64,000 nt of DNA from Nomia melanderi (GCF_051020985.1 NC_134999.1:5022001-5086000); one strand, 5' to 3'. Counted from the first letter of the stretch, positions 32,286-45,800 are shown. Notes: a model not told the origin generated them from the letters alone. Numbers and translations: made by a program.

Positions 32286-35200
32286 CACCTCGTCCTGGAG
32301 TCCCATCACAGCTAAGTCAAATGGCTCCCCCGACCTTCCTGGCAATTCTACCCGACGGAATCCAAGTTTTGCACTTTGGAATCCTGGATTTTATAGTCTA
32401 AAGTCAATTTCGACCAAAAGTATCCCGACCTTCCCATCAGTCAGCCGGATGTAGCCTTGGTCCGTAGGAGACCTCGCCCTGGTGTCCAATCACTGCTAAG
32501 TCAAATGGCTACCCCCGACCTTCCTGGCAATTCTGCCCGACGGAATCCAAGTTTTGCACTTTGGAAACCTGGACTGTATAGTGTAAAGTCAATTTCGACC
32601 AAAAGTATCCCGAACTTCCCATCGGTCAGCTGGATGTAGTCTTGGTCCCTATGAGACCTCGTCCTGGGTTCCCATCACTGCTAAGTCAAATGGCTACCCC
32701 CGACCTTCCTGGTAATTCTGCCCGACGGAATCCAAGTTTTGCACTTTGGAAACCTGGATTGTATAGTCTAAAGTCAATTTCGACCAAAAGTATACCGACC
32801 TTCACATCGGTCAACCGGATGTAGCCTTGGTCCCTATGAGACCTCGTCCTGGAGTCCCATCACAGCTAAGTCAAATGGCTCCCCCGATCTTCCTGGCAAT
32901 TCTGGCCTACGGAATCCAAGTTTTCCGCCTTGGCAGCCTGGTTTGTATAGTCTAAAGTCATTTTCGACCAAAAGTATCCCGACCTTCCCATCGGTCAGTC
33001 GCATGTAGCCTTCGTCCCTATGAGACATCGTCCAGGAGTCCCATCACTGCTAAGTCAAACGGCTACCCCCGACCTTCCTGGCAATTCTGCCCGCCGGAAT
33101 CCTAGTTTTGCACTTTGGAAACCTGGATTGTATAGTGTAAAGTCAATTTCGACCAAAAGTATCCCGAACTTCCCATCGGTCAGCTGGATGTAGTCTTGGT
33201 CCCTATGAGACCTCGTCCTGGGTTCCCATCACTGCTAAGTCAAATGGCTACCCCCGACCTTCCTGGTAATTCTGCCCGACGGAATCCAAGTTTTGCACTT
33301 TGGAAACCTGGATTGTATAGTCTAAAGTAAATTTCGACCAAAAGTATCCCGACCTTCCCATCGGTCAGCCGGATGTAGCCTTAGTAGCTATGAGACCTTG
33401 TCCTGCACTCACATCACTGCTAAGTCAAATGTCTACCCCCGACCTTCATGGCAATTCTGGACGACGAAATCCAAGTTTTCCTCTTTGGAAACCCGGATTG
33501 TATAGTCTAAAGTCAATTTCGACCAAAAGTATCCCGACCTTTCCATCGGTCAGCCGGATGTAGCCTTCGTCCCTATGAGACATCGGCCTGGAGTCACATC
33601 ACTGCTAAGTCAAATGGCTACCCCCGACCTTCCTGGCAATTCTGCCCGACGGAATCCAAGTTTTCCACTTTGGCAACCTGGTTTGTATAGTCTAAAGTCA
33701 TTTTCGACCAAAAGTATCCCGACCTTCCCTTCGGTCAGCCAGATGTAGCCTTGGTCCCTATGAGACCTCGTCCAGGAGTCCCCTCACAGCTATGTCAAGT
33801 GGCAGATACCCCCCACATTCCTGGCTACTCTGCCCGACGGAATCCAAGTTTTCCACTTTGAAAACCTGGATTGCATAGTCTAAAGTCATTTTCGACCAAA
33901 AGTATCCCGAACTTCCCATCGGTCAGTCGCATGTAGCCTTCGTCCCTATGAGACATCGTCCAGGAGTCCCATCACTGCTAAGTCAAACGGCTACCCCCGA
34001 CCTTCCTGGCAATTCTGCCCGCCGGAATCCTAGTTTTGCACTTTGGAAACCTGGATTGTATAGTCTAATGTCAATTTCGACCAAAAGTATCCCGACCTTC
34101 CCATCGGTCAGCCGGATGTAGCCTTCGTCCCTATGAGACATCGTCGTGGAGTCCCATCACTGCTAAGTCAAATGGCTACCCTCGACCTTCCTAGCAATTC
34201 TGCCCGACGGAATCCAAGTTTTCCACTTTGGCAACCTGGTTTGTATAGTCTAAAGTCAATTTCGACTAAAAGTATCCCGTACTTCCCATCGGTCAGCTGG
34301 ATGTAGCCTTGGTCCCTATGAGACCTCGTCCTGGAGTCATATCACTGCTAAATCAAATGACTACCCCCGACCTTCCTGGCAATTCTGCCCGACGGAATCC
34401 AAGTTTTGCACTTTGGAAACCTGGATTGTATAGTGTAAAGTCAATTTCGACCAAAAGTATCCCGAACTTCCCATCGGTCAGCTGGATGTAGCCTTGGTCC
34501 CTATAAGACCTCGTCCTGGAGTACCATCACTGCTAAGTCAAATGGCTTCCCCCGACCTTCCTGGCAATTCTGACCGACGGAATCCAAGTTTTCCACTTTG
34601 GCAACCTGGTTTGTATAGTCTAAAACCATTTTCGACCAAAAGTATCCAGACCTTCCCACCGGTCAGCTGGATGCAGCCTTGGTCCCTATGAGACCTCGTC
34701 CTGGAGTCCCATCACAGCTAAGTCAAATGACTCCCCCGACCTTCCTGGCAATTCCGGCCGACGGAATCCAAGTTTTCCACTTTGGAAACCTGGTTTGTAT
34801 AGTCTAAAGTCAATTTCGACCAAAAGTATCCCGACCCTCCCATCGGTCAGCCGGATGTAGGCTTCGTCCCTATGAGACATCGTCGTGGAGTCCCATCACT
34901 GCTAAGTCAAATGGCTACCCCCGACCTTCATGGAATTCTGCCCGACGGAATCCAAGTTTTCCACTATGGCAACCTGGTTTGTGTAGTCTAAAGTCATTTT
35001 CGACCAAAAGTACCCAGGCCTTCCCATCGGTCAGCCGGCTATAGCCTTGGTCCCTATGAGATCTCGTCCTGGAGTCCCATCACTGCTAAGTCAAATGGCT
35101 ACCCCCGACCTTCCTGGCAATTCTGGTCGACGGAATCCAAGTTTTCCTCTTTGGCAACCTGGTTTGTATAGTCTAATGTCATTTTCGACCAAAAGTATCC

Positions 35201-36309
35201 AGACCTTCCCATCGGTCAGCCGGATGTAGCCTTGGAACCTCTGAGACCTCGTCCTGGAGTCCCATCACTGCTAAGTCAAATGGCTACCCCCGACCTTCCT
35301 GGCAATTCTGCCCGACGGAATCCAAGTTCCGCACTTTGGAAATCTGGATTGTATAGTCTAAAGTCAATTTCGACCAAAAGTATCCCGACATTCCCATCGG
35401 TCAGCCGGATGTAGCCTTGGTCCCTATGAGACCTCGCCCTGGAGTCCAATCACTGCTAAGTTAAATTGCTCCCCCCGACCTTCCTGGCAATTCTGCCCGA
35501 CGGAATCCAAGTTTTCCACTTTGGCATCCTGGTTTGTATAGTCTAAAGTCATTTTCGACCAAAAGTATCCAGGCCTTCCCATCGGTCAGCCGGATGTAGG
35601 GTTGGTCCCTATGAGATCTCGTCCTGGAGTCCCATCACTGCTAAGTCAAATGGCTACCCCCGACCTACCTGGCAATTGTGCCCGGCGGAATCCAAGTTCC
35701 GCACTTTGGAAATCTGGATTGTATAGTCTAAAGTCAATTTCGAACAAAAGTATCCCGACCTTCCCATCGGTCAGCCGGATGAAGCCTTGGTCCCTATGAG
35801 ACCACGTCCAGGAGTCCCATCACAGCTATGTCAAATGACTCCCCCGACCTTCCTGGCAATTCCAGCCGACGGAATCCAAGTTTTCCACTTTGAAAACCTG
35901 GATTGTATAGTCTAAAGTCAATTTCGACCAAAAGTATCCCGACCTTCCCATCGGTCAGCCGGATGTAGCCTTGGTCCTTATGAGATCTCGTCCTGGAGTC
36001 CCATCACTGCTAAGTCAAATGGCTACCCCCGCCCTTCCTGGCAATTCTGCCCGACGGAATCCAAGTTTTGCACTTTGGAAACCTGGATTGTATAGTCTAA
36101 AGTCATTTTCGACCAAAAGTATCCAGACCTTCCCATCGGTCAGCCGGATGTAGCCTTGGTCCTTATGAGACCTCGTCCTGGAGTCCCATCACAGCTAAGT
36201 CAAATGGCTCCCCCGTCCTTCCTGGCAATTCTGCCCGACGGAATCCAAGTTTTGCACTTTGGCAACCTGGTTTGTATAGTCTAAAGTCAATTTCGACCAA
36301 AAGTATCCC

Positions 36310-37225
36310 GAACTTCCCATCGGTCAGCCGGATGTAGCCTTGGAACCTATGAGACCTCGTCCTGGAGTCCCATCAAAGCTAAGTCAAATGGCTCCCCGGA
36401 CCTTCCTGGCAATTCCGGCCGACGGAATCCAAGTTTTCCACTTTGGAAACCTGGTTTGTATAGAATAAAGTCAATTTCGACCAAAAGTATCCGGACCCTC
36501 CCATCGGTCAGCCGGATGTAGCCTCGGTCCCTATGAGACCTCTCCCTGGTGTCCAATAACTGCTAAGTCAAATGGCTACCCACGACCTACCTGGAAATTC
36601 TGCCCGACGGAATCCACGTTTTGCACTTTGGAAACCTGGATTGTATAGTCTAAAGTCAATTTCGACCAAAAGTATCCCATCCTTCCCATCGGTCAGCCGG
36701 ATGTAGTCTTGGTCCCTATGAGACCTAGTCCTGGAGTCCCATCACAGCTAAGTCAAATGGTTTCCCCCGACATTCCTGGCAATTCTGGCCGACGGAATCC
36801 AAGTTTTCCACTTTGGCAATCTGGTTTGTATAGTCTAAAGTCAATTTCGACCAAAAGTATTCCGAACTGCCCATCGGTCAGCCGGATGTAGCCTTGGAAC
36901 CTATGAGACCTCGTCCTGGAGTCCCCTCACTGCTAAGTCAAATGGGTACCCCCGACCTACCTGGCAATTCTGCCCGACGGAATCCAAGTTTTCCACTTTG
37001 GAAACCTGGTTTGTATAATCTAAAGTCAATTTCAACCAAAAGTATCCCGACCCTCCCATCGGTCAGCCGGACGTAGCCTTGGTCCCTATGAGACCTCTCC
37101 CTGGTGTCCAATCACTTATGAGTCAAATGGCTTCCCCCGACCTTCCTGGCAATTCTGCCCGACGGAATCCAAGTTTTGCACTTTGGAAACCTGGACTGTA
37201 TAGTCTAAAGTCAATTTCGACCAAA
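36310..37225. repeat. Satellite block copied to 41860-42775 (offset 5550, 30 monomers)
   Basis: Five successive monomers recur exactly 30 monomers downstream. Diagnostic variants include GGCTCCCCGGACC, GTATAGAATAAAG, GTATCCGGACCC, GACCTAGTCC, GGTTTCCCCCGACATTCC, CATTTATGAG-type changes and GCCGGACGTAGCC. The GGTTTCCCCCG and GGACGTAG monomers occur a third time near 48187-48556. At about 42775 the copy stops following this source and continues as a copy of 32790 onwards. Confidence 0.83.
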
Positions 37226-38479
37226 AGTATCCCGACCTTCCCATCGGTCAGCCGGATGTAGCCTTGGTCCTTATGAGATCTCGTCCTGGAGTCCCATCAC
37301 TGCTAAGTCAAATGGCTACCCCCGCCCTTCCTGGCAATTCTGCCCGACGGAATCCAAGTTTTGCACTTTGGCAACCTGGTTGGTATAGTCTAAAGTCAAT
37401 TTCGACCAAAAGTATCCGGAACTTCCCATCGGTCAGCCGGATGTAGCCTTGGAACCTATGAGACATCGTCCTGGAGTCCCATCACTGCTAAGTCAAATGA
37501 CTACCGCCGACCTTCCTGGCAATTCCGGCCGACGGAATCCAAGTTTTGCACTTTGGAAACCTGGATTGTATAGTCTAAAGTCAATTTCGACCAAAAGTAT
37601 CCCGACCTTCCCATCGGTCAGCCGGATGTAGCCTTGGTCCCTATGAGACATCTCCCTGGTGTCCAATCACTGCTAAATCAAATGGCTTCCCCCGACCATC
37701 CTGGCAATTTTGCCCGACGGAATCCAAGTTTTCCACTTTGGAAACCGGGATTCTATAGTATAAAGTCAATTTCGACCAAAAGTATCCCGTCCTTCCCATC
37801 GGTCAGCCGTATGTAGCCTTGGTCCCTATGAGACCCCTTCCCGGACTCCCATCACAGCTAAGTCAGATGGCTACCCCCGACCTTCCTGGCAATTCTGCCC
37901 GACGGAATCCAAGTTTTGCACTTTGGAAACCTGGATTGTATAGTCTAAAGTCAATATCGCCCAAAAGTATCCCGACCTTCCCATCGGTCAGCCGGATGTA
38001 GCCTTCGTCCCTATGAGACATCGTTCTGGAGTTCCATCACTGCTAAGTCAAATGGCTCCCCCGATATTCCTGGCAATTCTGGCCGACGGAATCCAAGTTT
38101 TGCACTTTGGAAACCTGGATTGTATAGTCTAAAGTCAATATCGACCAAAAGTATCCCGACCTTCCCATCGGTCAGCCGGATGTAGCCTTCGTCCCTATGA
38201 GACATCGTCCTGGAGTCCCATCACTGCTAAGTCAAATGGCTACCCCCGATATTCCTGGCAATTATGGCCGACGAAATCCAAGTTTTGCACTTTGGAAACC
38301 TGGATTGTATAGTCTAAAGTCAATTTCGACCAAAAGTATCCCGACCTTCCCATCGGTCAGCCGGATGTAGCCTTGGAACCTATGAGACATCGTCCTGGAG
38401 TCCCATCACTGCTAAGTCAAATGGCTACCCACGACCTACCTGGCAATTCTGCCCGACGGAATCCAAGTTTTGCACTTTG

Positions 38480-39290
38480 GAAACCTGGTTTGTATAGTCT
38501 AAAGTCAATTTCAACCAAAAGTATCCCGACCCTCCCATCGGTCAGCCGGATGTAGCCTTAGTCCCTATGAGACCTCTCCCTGGTGTCCAATCACTTCTAA
38601 GTCAAATGGCTTCCCCCGACCTTCCTGGCAATTCTGGCCGACGGAATACAAGTTTTCCTCTTTGGAAACCTGGTTTGTATAGTCTAACGTCAATTTCGAC
38701 CAAAAGTATCCCGACCCTCCCATCGGTCAGCCGGATGTAGCCTTGGTCCCTATGAGACCTCTCCCTGGTGTCCAATCACTGCTAAGTCAAATGTCTTCCC
38801 CCGACCTTCCTGGCAATTCCGGCCGACGGAATCCAAGTTTTCCACTTCGGCAACCTGGTTTGTATAGTCTAAAGTCGATTTGGACCAAAAGTATCCCGAC
38901 CTTCCCATCGGTCAGCCGGATGTAGCCTCCGTCCCTATGAGACATGGTCCTGGAGTCCCATCAATGCTAAGTCAAATGGCTACCCCCGACCTACCTGGCA
39001 ATTCCGGCCAACGGAATCCAAGTTTTCCACTTTGGAAACCTGGTTTGTATAGTCTAAGGTCAATTTCGACCAAAAGTATCCCGACCTTCCCATCGGTCAG
39101 CCGGATGTAGCCTTGGTCGCTATTAGACCTCGCCCTGGAGTCCCATCACGGCGAAGTCAAATGGTTTCCCCCGACCGTCCTGGCAATTCTGCCCGACGGA
39201 ACAGAAGTTTTCCGCTTTGGAAACCTGGATTGTTTAGTCTAAAGTCAATTTCGAGCAAAAGTATCCCGAACTTCCCATCGGTCAGCCGGA
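38480..39290. repeat. Satellite block recurring at 40332-41142 (offset 1852, ten monomers)
   Basis: Shared rare variants include TTTCAACCAAAAG, ATGTCTTCCCCCGACC, CACTTCGGCAACC, GTCGATTTGGACC, CGGCGAAGTC and CGGAACAGAAG. Only a few substitutions separate the two copies, for example GGCCAACGG against GTCCGACGG near 39005 and 40858, so the duplication looks recent. Confidence 0.82.
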
Positions 39291-42200
39291 TGTAGCCTTG
39301 GAACCTATGAGACCTCGTCCTGGGTTCCCCTCACTGCTAAGTCAAATGACTACCCCCGACCTTCCTGGCAATTCTTCCCGACGGAGTCCAAGTTTTCCAC
39401 TTGGGAAACCTGGTTTGTATAGTCTAAAGTCAATTTCGAACAAAAGCAACCCGACCTTCCCATCGGTCAGCCGGATGTAGCCTTGGTCCCTATGAGACCT
39501 CGTCCAGGAGTCCCATCACAGCTATGTCAAATGGCAGCTACCCCCGACATTCCTGGCTACTCTGCCCGACGGAATCCAAGATACCACTTTGAAAACCTGA
39601 TTTCTATAGTCTAAAGTCAATTTCGACCAAAAGTATTCCGACCTTCCCATCGGTCAGCCGGATGTAGCCTTGGTCCCTATGAGACCTCTCCCTGGTGTCC
39701 AATCACTTCTAAGTCAAATGGCTTCCCCCGACCTTCCTGGCAACTCTGGCCGATGGAGGCCAAGTTTTCCACTTTGGCAACCTGGTTTGTGTAGTCTAAA
39801 GTCATTTTCGACCAAAAGTATCCAGGCCTTCCCATCGGTCAGCCGGATATAGCCTTGGTGCCTCTGAGACCTCGTCCTGGAGTCCCATCACTAGTAAGTC
39901 AAATGGCTACCCTCGACCTTCCAGGCAATTCTGCCCGACGGAATCCAAGTTTTCCACTTTGGCAACCTGGATTGTATACTTTAAAGTCAATTTCGACCAA
40001 AAGTATCCCGTCATTCCAATCGGTCAGCCGGATGTAGCCTTGGTCCCTATGAGACCTCGCCCTGGAGTCCAATCACTTCTAAGTCAAATTGCTACCCCCG
40101 ACCTTCCTGGCAATTCTGCCCGACGGAATCCTAGTTCTCCACTTTGGAAACCTGGATTGTATAGTCTAAAGTCAATTTCGACCAAAAGTATCCCGACCTT
40201 CCCATCGGTCAGCCGGATGTAGCCTTGGAATCTATGAGACCTCGTCCTGGAGTCCCATCGAAGCTAAGTCAATTGGCTACCCCCGACCTACCTGGCAATT
40301 CTGCCCGACGGAATCCAAGTTTTCCACTTTGGAAACCTGGTTTGTATAGTCTAAAGTCAATTTCAACCAAAAGTATCCCGACCCTCCCATCGGTCAGCCG
40401 GATGTAGCCTTAGTCCCTATGAGACCTCTCCCTGGTGTCCAATCACTTCTAAGTCAAATGGCTTCCCCCGACCTTCCTGGCAATTCTGGCCGACGGAATA
40501 CAAGTTTTCCTCTTTGGAAACCTGGTTTGTATAGTCTACCGTCAATTTCGACCAAAAGTATCCCGACCCTCCCATCGGTCAGCCGGATGTAGCCTTGGTC
40601 CCTATGAGACCTCTCCCTGGTGTCCAATCACTGCTAAGTCAAATGTCTTCCCCCGACCTTCCTGGCAATTCCGGCCGAAGGAATCCAAGTTTTCCACTTC
40701 GGCAACCTGGTTTGTATAGTCTAAAGTCGATTTGGACCAAAAGTATCCCGACCTTCCCATCGGTCAGCCGGATGTAGCCTCCGTCCCTATGAGACATGGT
40801 CCTGGAGTCCCATCAATGCTAAGTCAAATGGCTACCCCCGACCTACCTGGCAATTCCGTCCGACGGAATCCAAGTTTTCCACTTTGGAAACCTGGATTGT
40901 ATAGTCTAAGGTCAATTTCGACCAAAAGTATCCCGACCTTCCCATCGGTCAGCCGGATGTAGCCTTGGTCGCTATTAGACCTCGCCCTGGAGTCCCATCA
41001 CGGCGAAGTCAAATGGTTTCCCCCGACCGTCCTGGCAATTCTGCCCGACGGAACAGAAGTTTTCCACTTTGGTAACCTGGATTGTTTAGTCTAAAGTCAA
41101 TTTCGACCAAAAGTATCCCGAACTTCCCATCGGTCAGCCGGATGTAGCCTTGGAACCTATGAGACCTGGTCCTGGAGTCCCATCACTGCTAAGTCAAATC
41201 ACTACCCCCGACCTTCCTCGCAAATCTGCCCGACGGAATCCAAGTTTTGCACTTTGGAAACCTGGATTGTATAGTGTAAAGTCAGTTTCGACCAAAAGTA
41301 TTCCGACCTTCTCATCGGTCAGCCGGATGTAGCCTTGGTCCCTATGAGACCCCTCCCAGGTGTGCAATCACTTCTAAGTCAAATTCCTTCCCCCGACCTT
41401 CCTGGCAATTCTGCCCGGCGGAATCCAAGTTTTCCACTTTAGAAACCTGGTTTGTATAGTCTAAAGTCAATTTCGACCAAAAGTATTCAGGCCTTCCCAT
41501 CGGTCAGCCGGATGAAGCCTCGGTCCCTATGAGACCTCGCCCTGGTGTCCAATCACTGCTAAAACAAATGGCTACCCCCGACCTTCCTGGCAATTTTGGC
41601 CGACGGAATCCAAGCTTTGCACTTTGGAAACCTGGACTGTATAGTCTAAAGTCAATTTCGACCCACAGTATCCCGACCTTCACATCGGTCAGCCGGATGT
41701 AGTCTTGGTCCCTATGAGACCTCGCCCTGGTGTCCAATCACTGCTAAGACAAATGGCTACCCCCGACATTCCTGGCAATTCTGGCCGACGGAATCCAAGT
41801 TTTGCACTTTGGAAACCCGGATTGTATAGTCTAAAGTCAATTTCGACCAAAAGTATCCCGACCTTCCCATCGGTCAGCCGGATGTAGCCTTGGAACCTAT
41901 GAGACCTCGTCCTGGAGTCCCATCAAAGCTAAGTCAAATGGCTCCCCGGACCTTCCTGGCAATTCCGGCCGACGGAATCCAAGTTTTCCACTTTGGAAAC
42001 CTGGTTTGTATAGAATAAAGTCAATTTCGACCAAAAGTATCCGGACCCTCCCATCGGTCAGCCGGATGTAGCCTCGGTCCCTATGAGACCTCTCCCTGGT
42101 GTCCAATAACTGCTAAGTCAAATGGCTACCCACGACCTACCTGGAAATTCTGCCCGACGGAATCCACGTTTTGCACTTTGGAAACCTGGATTGTATAGTC

Positions 42201-42726
42201 TAAAGTCAATTTCGACCAAAAGTATCCCATCCTTCCCATCGGTCAGCCGGATGTAGTCTTGGTCCCTATGAGACCTAGTCCTGGAGTCCCATCACAGCTA
42301 AGTCAAATGGTTTCCCCCGACATTCCTGGCAATTCTGGCCGACGGAATCCAAGTTTTCCACTTTGGCAATCTGGTTTGTATAGTCTAAAGTCAATTTCGA
42401 CCAAAAGTATTCCGAACTGCCCATCGGTCAGCCGGATGTAGCCTTGGAACCTATGAGACCTCGTCCTGGAGTCCCCTCACTGCTAAGTCAAATGGGTACC
42501 CCCGACCTACCTGGCAATTCTGCCCGACGGAATCCAAGTTTTCCACTTTGGAAACCTGGTTTGTATAATCTAAAGTCAATTTCAACCAAAAGTATCCCGA
42601 CCCTCCCATCGGTCAGCCGGACGTAGCCTTGGTCCCTATGAGACCTCTCCCTGGTGTCCAATCACTTATGAGTCAAATGGCTTCCCCCGACCTTCCTGGC
42701 AATTCTGCCCGACGGAATCCAAGTTT

Positions 42727-43785
42727 TGCACTTTGGAAACCTGGACTGTATAGTCTAAAGTCAATTTCGACCAAAAGTATACCGACCTTCACATCGGTCA
42801 ACCGGATGTAGCCTTGGTCCCTATGAGACCTCGTCCTGGAGTCCCATCACAGCTAAGTCAAATGGCTCCCCCGATCTTCCTGGCAATTCTGGCCAACGGA
42901 ATCCAAGTTTTCCGCCTTGGCAGCCTGGTTTGTATAGTCTAAAGTCATTTTCGACCAAAAGTATCCCGACCTTCCCATCGGTCAGTCGCATGTAGCCTTC
43001 GTCCCTATGAGACATCGTCCAGGAGTCCCATCACTGCTAAGTCAAACGGCTACCCCCGACCTTCCTGGCAATTCTGCCCGCCGGAATCCTAGTTTTGCAC
43101 TTTGGAAACCTGGATTGTATAGTGTAAAGTCAATTTCGACCAAAAGTATCCCGAACTTCCCATCGGTCAGCTGGATGTAGTCTTGGTCCCTATGAGACCT
43201 CGTCCTGGGTTCCCATCACTGCTAAGTCAAATGGCTAGCCCCGACCTTCCTGGTAATTCTGCCCGACGGAATCCAAGTTTTGCACTTTGGAAACCTGGAT
43301 TGTATAGTCTAAAGTAAATTTCGACCAAAAGTATCCCGACCTTCCCATCGGTCAGCCGGATGTAGCCTTAGTAGCTATGAGACCTTGTCCTGCACTCACA
43401 TCACTGCTAAGTCAAATGTCTACCCCCGACCTTCATGGCAATTCTGGACGACGAAATCCAAGTTTTCCTCTTTGGAAACCCGGATTGTATAGTCTAAAGT
43501 CAATTTCGACCAAAAGTATCCCGACCTTTCCATCGGTCAGCCGGATGTAGCCTTCGTCCCTATGAGACATCGGCCTGGAGTCCCATCACTGCTAAGTCAA
43601 ATGACTACCCCCGACCTTCCTGGCAATTCTGCCCCACGGAATCCAAGTTTTCCACTTTGGCAACCTGGTTTGTATAGTCTAAAGTCATTTTCGACCAAAA
43701 GTATCCCGACCTTCCCTTCGGTCAGCCAGATGTAGCCTTGGTCCCTATGAGACCTCGTCCAGGAGTCCCCTCACAGCTATGTCAA
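42727..43785. repeat. Copy of satellite block 32740-33798 (offset 9987)
   Basis: Monomers with GTATACCGACCTTCACATCGG, CTTGGCAGCCTGG, CAGTCGCATGTAG, CTGCCCGCCGGAATCCTAG and CTTAGTAGCTATGAG recur in order. At 43801 the copy jumps ahead by exactly 185 bp: 43801 onwards matches 33999 onwards (offset 9802), so one monomer present at about 33800-33998 is missing. Further on, 34110-34930 recurs at 44466-45286 with offset 10356. Confidence 0.8.
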
Positions 43786-45775
43786 GTGGCAGATACCCCC
43801 GACCTTCCTGGCAATTCTGCCCGCCGGAATCCTAGTTTTGCACTTTGGAAACCTGGATTGTATAGTCTAATGTCAATTTCGACCAAAAGTATCCCGACCT
43901 TACCATCGGTCAGCCGGATGTAGCCTTGGAACCTATGAGACCTCGTCCTGGAGTCCCATCAAAGCCAAGTCAAATGGCTCCCCCGACCTTCCTCGCAATT
44001 CCGGCCGACGGAATCCAAGTTTTCCACTTTGAAAACCTGATTTGTATAGTCTAAAGTCAATTTCGACCAAGAGTATCCCGACCTTCCCATCGGTCAGCCG
44101 GATGTAGCCTTGGTCCATATGAGACCTCTCCCTGGTGTCCAATCACTGCTAAGTCAAATGGCTTCCCCCGACCTTCCTGGCATTTCTGGCCGACGGAATA
44201 AAAGTTTTCTATTTTGGCAACCTGGTTTGTATAGTCTAAAGTCAATATCGACTATAAGTATCCCGTACTTCTCATCGGTCAGCCGGATGTAGCCTTGGTC
44301 CCTATGAGACCTCTCCCTGGTGTCCAATCAATGCTAAGTCAAATGACTACCCCCGACCTTCCTGGCAATTGTGGCCGACGGAATCCAAGTTTTCCACTTT
44401 GGTAACCTGGATTGTATAGTCTAAAGTCATTTTCGAATATAAGTATGCAGACCTTCCCATCGGTCAGCCGGATGTAGCCTTCGTCCCTATGAGACATCGT
44501 CGTGGAGTCCCATCACTGCTAAGTCAAATGGCTACCCTCGACCTTCCTAGCAATTCTGCCCGACGGAATCCAAGTTTTCCACTTTGGCAACCTGGTTTGT
44601 ATAGTCTAAAGTCAATTTCGACTAAAAGTATCCCGTACTTCCCATCGGTCAGCTGGATGTAGCCTTGGTCCCTATGAGACCTCGTCCTGGATTCATATCA
44701 CTGCTAAATCAAATGACTACCCCCGACCTTCCTGGCAATTCTGCCCGACGGAATCCAAGTTTTGCACTTTGGAAACCTGGATTGTATAGTGTAAAGTCAA
44801 TTTCGACCAAAAGTATCCCGAACTTCCCATCGGTCAGCTGGATGTAGCCTTGGTCCCTATAAGACCACGTCCTGGAGTCCCATCACTGCTAAGTCAAATG
44901 GCTTCCCCCGACCTTCCTGGCAATTCTGACCGACGGAATCCAAGTTTTCCACTTTGGCAACCTGGTTTGTATAGTCTAAAACCATTTTCGACCAAAAGTA
45001 TCCAGACCTTCCCACCGGTCAGCGGGATGCAGCCTTGGTCCCTATGAGACCTCGTCCTGGAGTCCCATCACAGCTAAGTCAAATGACTCCCCCGACCTTC
45101 CTGGCAATTCCGGCCGACGGAATCCAAGTTTTCCACTTTGGAAACCTGGTTTGTATAGTCTAAAGTCAATTTCGACCAAAAGTATCCCGACCCTCCCATC
45201 GGTCAGCCGGATGTAGGCTTCGTCCCTATGAGACATCGTCGTGGAGTCCCATCACTGCTAAGTCAAATGGCTACCCCAGACCTTCATGGAATTCTGCCCG
45301 ACGGAATCCAAGTTTTACACTTTGGCAACCTGGTTTGTATAGTCTAAAGTCATTTTCGACCAAAAGTATCCCGAACTTCCCATTGGTCCGTCGGATGTAG
45401 CCTTGGAACCTATGAGACCTCGTCCTGGAGTCCCATCACTGCTAAGTCAAATGGCTGCACCCGACCTTCCTGGCAATTCTGGCCGACGGAATCCAAGTTT
45501 TCCACTTTGGCAACCTGGTTTGTATAGTCTAAAGTCATTTTCGACCAAAAGTATCCAGACCTTCCCATCGGTCCGCCGGATGTAGCCTTGGTCCCTATGA
45601 GACCTCGCCCAGGTGTCCAATTACTGCTAAGTCAAATGACTACCCCCGACCTTCATGGCAATTCTGCCTGACGGAATCCAAGTTTTCCACATTGGAAACC
45701 TGGATTGTATAGTCTAAGGTCAATTTCGACCAAAAGTATCCCGACCTTCCCATCGGTCAGCCGGATGTAGCCTTG

Positions 45776-45800
45776 GTCCCTTCATAGGGATATCATTATC
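45776..45800. repeat. Small inverted insertion inside a satellite monomer
   Basis: Where other monomers read GGTCCCTATGAGATCTCG, this one reads GGTCCC-TTCATAGGGATATCATTATCTCG. The inserted TCATAGGGA (45782-45790) is the reverse complement of TCCCTATGA, the normal sequence at this site. It looks like a fold-back or template-switch insertion and is the only one I saw of this kind. Confidence 0.75.

Larger units (their letters stand above)
25633..32286. other. 6.65-kb non-satellite island inside the satellite array
   Basis: Satellite stops after ACCTTCATGGCA at 25632 and resumes at ACCTCGTCCTGG at 32287. The right flank restarts about 59 bp upstream, in monomer phase, of where the left flank stops. 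No short target-site duplication is apparent. Base composition changes sharply to AT-rich with GC-rich patches. Both ends contain related ~1-kb repeat units in the same orientation, and the middle 4.2 kb is single-copy within the window. No ORF longer than about 100 codons begins with ATG and none resembles a known protein. The layout recalls a composite element with direct terminal repeats, or a remnant of a ~1-kb tandem array with unrelated DNA inside. I cannot choose between these. Confidence 0.9.

Noticed and set aside
25633..32286. Intact LTR retrotransposon or DNA transposon
   Set aside because: There is no recognisable coding domain, no clear TG..CA termini, no terminal inverted repeats at the edges and no short target-site duplication. 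Only direct repetition of ~1-kb units at both ends supports a mobile element.
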